NCBI RefSeq assembly: GCF_008386395.1
Contig: NZ_CP043761.1
Span: 806,001-870,000, forward strand
Direction: 5' to 3'
DNA length: 64,000 nucleotides
Origin: Paenibacillus sp. 37
Lineage (GTDB): Bacteria > Bacillota > Bacilli > Paenibacillales > Paenibacillaceae
In this document: positions 63,001 through 64,000 of the stretch, piece after piece
Layout: each line of letters starts with the position of its first letter
How positions within the stretch are numbered: position 1 is the first letter of the stretch
The notes under the pieces: model-generated
Told to the model about the DNA's origin: nothing
Database searches by the model: none
Seen by the model: only the letters and a program-made list of their open reading frames with translations
Made by a program: the position numbers and the translations under genes

Positions 63001-63244
63001 TGGAATTTCCGCCAAGGATTCAGAGGATGCAGTTTTCGGAGCAGGAAAATACAAAGTTTTGGTAGTCTCAGTGGTGAGTGAGCCGACGAAATATACATCT
63101 GTCCATGCAGAAGGCACATTTGAGATTTTGCCAGCTCCTTCTGGCACTGGTCAGGGAACTGACAATATGGGCGCGGGGACTTCAGGCGGTAATGGCACTC
63201 AACCATCTGCTACAAACGAGCTATCCACTACGCAGGGTTCATGA
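60089..63244 (+). CDS. Large secreted protein with stalk domain and seven tandem FN3-like repeats
   Basis: A 1051-residue exported protein. After a signal peptide (KKVMSALAVSAMLMSALP) a copper-amine-oxidase-N-like stalk (about 25-130; VLVPLRSIFEGLDA, MVPIRFVSEAFG) leads to seven repeats of about 115-125 residues. Each opens with a turn of the form D-x-G-D-G-R-D-hydrophobic, then VSF, YRVFVV, DTSG and a closing YR-hydrophobic-FV-VSV strand. Five keep GDGRD or GNGSD; the last two have lost it. No LPXTG or SLH anchor is seen, and the end is Gly/Thr/Ser-rich. The start is a GTG with GGGAGG 7 bases before it. Base use drifts to AT-rich from about 62040. Likely a surface or matrix adhesin-like scaffold. 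Confidence 0.88.
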   Translation: MKKVMSALAVSAMLMSALPTSVMDAAARISIYINDAELSSAQAPVMKGGRVLVPLRSIFEGLDAKVQYTNRTKTIVATRDDQEVTLKLGSKTAYINGEAISLDVPANTIKGNTMVPIRFVSEAFGEKVFWNSRNQRVDIKTTATPPVDETQYAAWNIYGSVSGSNGDGRDLTVSFTRPTSEKAVSAYRIMLVKTRDVNSFTESSATAVPSANYTSVTPNGSNPKLTLNAQTRDVNGDLLNSNETYRLYVLTVGNSSNNYKNALNWSSQALKLNIVKSTVQAVTSLRAADISDYGDGRDLEINFTQPSTTSNITYYRAFVVKAKDSSAFNLAAANKVSSANSTIIYKGNSTAVKSQLTSSTRDTSGELIKSGTAYVVYILSVSTNTTTDSKLSAASSSLTLSVNTATSPVITQVKDNSDYGDGRDIQVSFNRSSDESKVANYRVFVVRNSVASSFNLTTASNLSSSLYYTVNKTGNNITTTLPSSMKDTSGYNVTNLQDYRIFVMAVGNQQNGYTNALSASSTALRLTTTGNAGVISNLAVADIGDNGDGRDLRVSFNKAADESRISGYRVYVVRSGNVGNFTLSAANASNYYTQVNKTGGNLSVTLPNAYDTSGSKVQEGVSYRVFVVSVSNSGNASQNALSSYSSLITLSKTAVLTAPTSITAKDIGDNGNGSDISVTFNRSANETNVHHYRVFVVKKTNVSGFDLAEANRNPNFIPQSKTGGSGNYTLTLNNARTTDGADIRNDEDYRIFVLAVSNTGTISNVLSTVYYDVRLSVTSEVGKVAITDVEVKKEEQAAGNATDVKVTYTKPVPDQAIGRYVLMVVPASTTFDLNAAKKTAKSSNSLDVSASTVTELPISLSDSNGDEIKAGAYKIVILSESSDGKRESSMTTSTPFTIKAKKQAPTPVNSVIDLKTTVSASSINIIFTKPNEVGIARYDVYIIKEESSSGTTGRVLKDVSVGGAPLATVDIGISAKDSEDAVFGAGKYKVLVVSVVSEPTKYTSVHAEGTFEILPAPSGTGQGTDNMGAGTSGGNGTQPSATNELSTTQGS

Positions 63245-63311
63245 TTTTAAGATAGGCAAACGCGGTTGAAATTCATAATGGATAATTAAATTTTAGGAAT
63301 TCGAATCCATT

Positions 63312-63345
63312 AACTCCCTTTCCATACGGAAAGGGAGTCTTTATC
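63312..63345 (+). terminator. Terminator after the repeat protein gene
   Basis: ACTCCCTTTCC pairs perfectly with GGAAAGGGAGT around ATAC, then CTTT. Confidence 0.88.
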
Positions 63346-63500
63346 ATTCCCTCGTAGATACCGTTTAACGTTCTCGCGGCAACTTGCTTTATGAAAATCT
63401 TGTCGCCAAAAAGGTTCCTTAGACCATTGTTGCAACAGGACAAACAAATGGATAATAGAAGGAATAAGTTAAAAGCCTATGAGCCGAAAGGAATGATGGA

Positions 63501-64000
63501 ATGCTTGCGTTTCGTTTGACGGGCCTGCCGGATTCCCGGTTGCCGTTGTACCTGTATTGTGTGGGCACGCAGGAAGAGAAGGTTCTGCATAGACCGGATG
63601 GATTTCCGGTGTATCAGTTGTTTTTGTCACACGGTGGTGAAGGGCAGTTCAAGATAACGGGAAAAGGGACATGGACGATGGGAGCAGGGCAGTTATTCAT
63701 CGTGGAACCCGAGGTTGCGCATGAGTATGTACCTCATTCCAAATCCAAAGGGGAACTGGGTTATCTCGGTATTGGCGGTACATCGGCTGGATCGGTACTA
63801 CAATCCGCGGGTTTGCTTCAGAACGAGCCGTGCCATATCTCCCGTTTTGAAATCATCTGGTCACGCATGACCAATCTTTGGCACGCGTTGGATCAAGGAG
63901 CAACGGAGATGTGGAACACATCAGCTCTCGTCTACCAGCTTATTTTAGATATAGCACAATCGAAAATTCCATCTGATGTTACTAGCGTATGTATTGGATC
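63501..64000 (+). CDS. AraC-family transcriptional regulator, N-terminal part (runs off the window)
   Basis: An open frame from the ATG at 63501 to the window end, about 166 residues so far. The first 100 residues form an AraC-type cupin sensing domain: YCVGTQEE, VYQLFLSHGGEGQFKI, GAGQLFIVEPEVAHEYVP and GYLGIGG are typical of Paenibacillus sugar-responsive AraC regulators. The two helix-turn-helix motifs would lie beyond 64000. AAAGGAATG precedes the ATG by about 5-8 bases. Confidence 0.82.
   Translation, partial: MLAFRLTGLPDSRLPLYLYCVGTQEEKVLHRPDGFPVYQLFLSHGGEGQFKITGKGTWTMGAGQLFIVEPEVAHEYVPHSKSKGELGYLGIGGTSAGSVLQSAGLLQNEPCHISRFEIIWSRMTNLWHALDQGATEMWNTSALVYQLILDIAQSKIPSDVTSVCIG

Overview
The window looks like chromosomal DNA of a Paenibacillus. 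The 16S gene, the spore-germination (Ger) operon, the purEKBCSQLF-MNHD gene order, frequent GTG/TTG starts with strong AGGAGG ribosome binding sites, and stalk-type copper-amine-oxidase-like domains on secreted proteins all fit that genus. The 16S variable regions resemble the P. amylolyticus/pabuli group from memory; this was not aligned.

Layout. 1-66: the tail of a probable ABC-2 permease. 112-576: bcp peroxiredoxin. 703-5989 (minus): a germinant-receptor operon, gerA-type / gerC-type lipoprotein / small two-helix D subunit / two tandem B subunits, behind a sigma-G-like promoter. 6164-6811 (minus): DedA membrane protein. 7053-8354: secreted polysaccharide deacetylase. 8458-13059: a MoxR ATPase / DUF58 / transglutaminase operon whose last gene ends in a very GC-rich stretch. 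13099-17516: a small minus-strand gene, guaA, a small lipoprotein and a purine permease gene (pbuG type) with PurR-like boxes and a variant purine riboswitch. 17904-23302: a complete 16S-23S-5S rRNA operon without tRNA genes. 23490-32244: hydrolase, fabH with a FapR-like site, secreted amidase (minus), topB, a 45-residue protein, a DUF1294 protein and a universal stress protein.

32361-47578 is the de novo purine operon: PurR-like boxes, promoter, canonical guanine-type riboswitch, leader terminator, then purE-K-B-C-S-Q-L-F, an Imm26-like gene, and purM-N-H-D. It encodes the ten steps from PRPP to IMP except the first part of step 3 alternatives (PurN is the only GAR transformylase here). guaA then leads to GMP, and the pbuG-type permease salvages bases; PurR-like boxes precede both pbuG and purE, and a purine riboswitch lies in both leaders. 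48203-50977 holds two CNNM/CorC-type membrane proteins, both with a hairpin between Shine-Dalgarno and TTG start. 51007-52772 is an mhqO-mhqD quinone-detoxification pair. 52924-58737 holds a GH3 glycosidase, a Fur-box-controlled alpha/beta hydrolase, ilvA and a GNAT acetyltransferase. 58804-64000 holds two secreted proteins and the start of an AraC-family regulator.

The most interesting signal is a family of about 125-137 bp long-hairpin repeats lying only between genes from 35.8 to 56.7 kb (five full copies, one miniature, one half copy). The inner stem changes on both sides in a pairing-preserving way, which points to a conserved folded structure. Four of these copies sit inside the purine operon. 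No CRISPR array, phage, insertion sequence or tRNA gene was seen.
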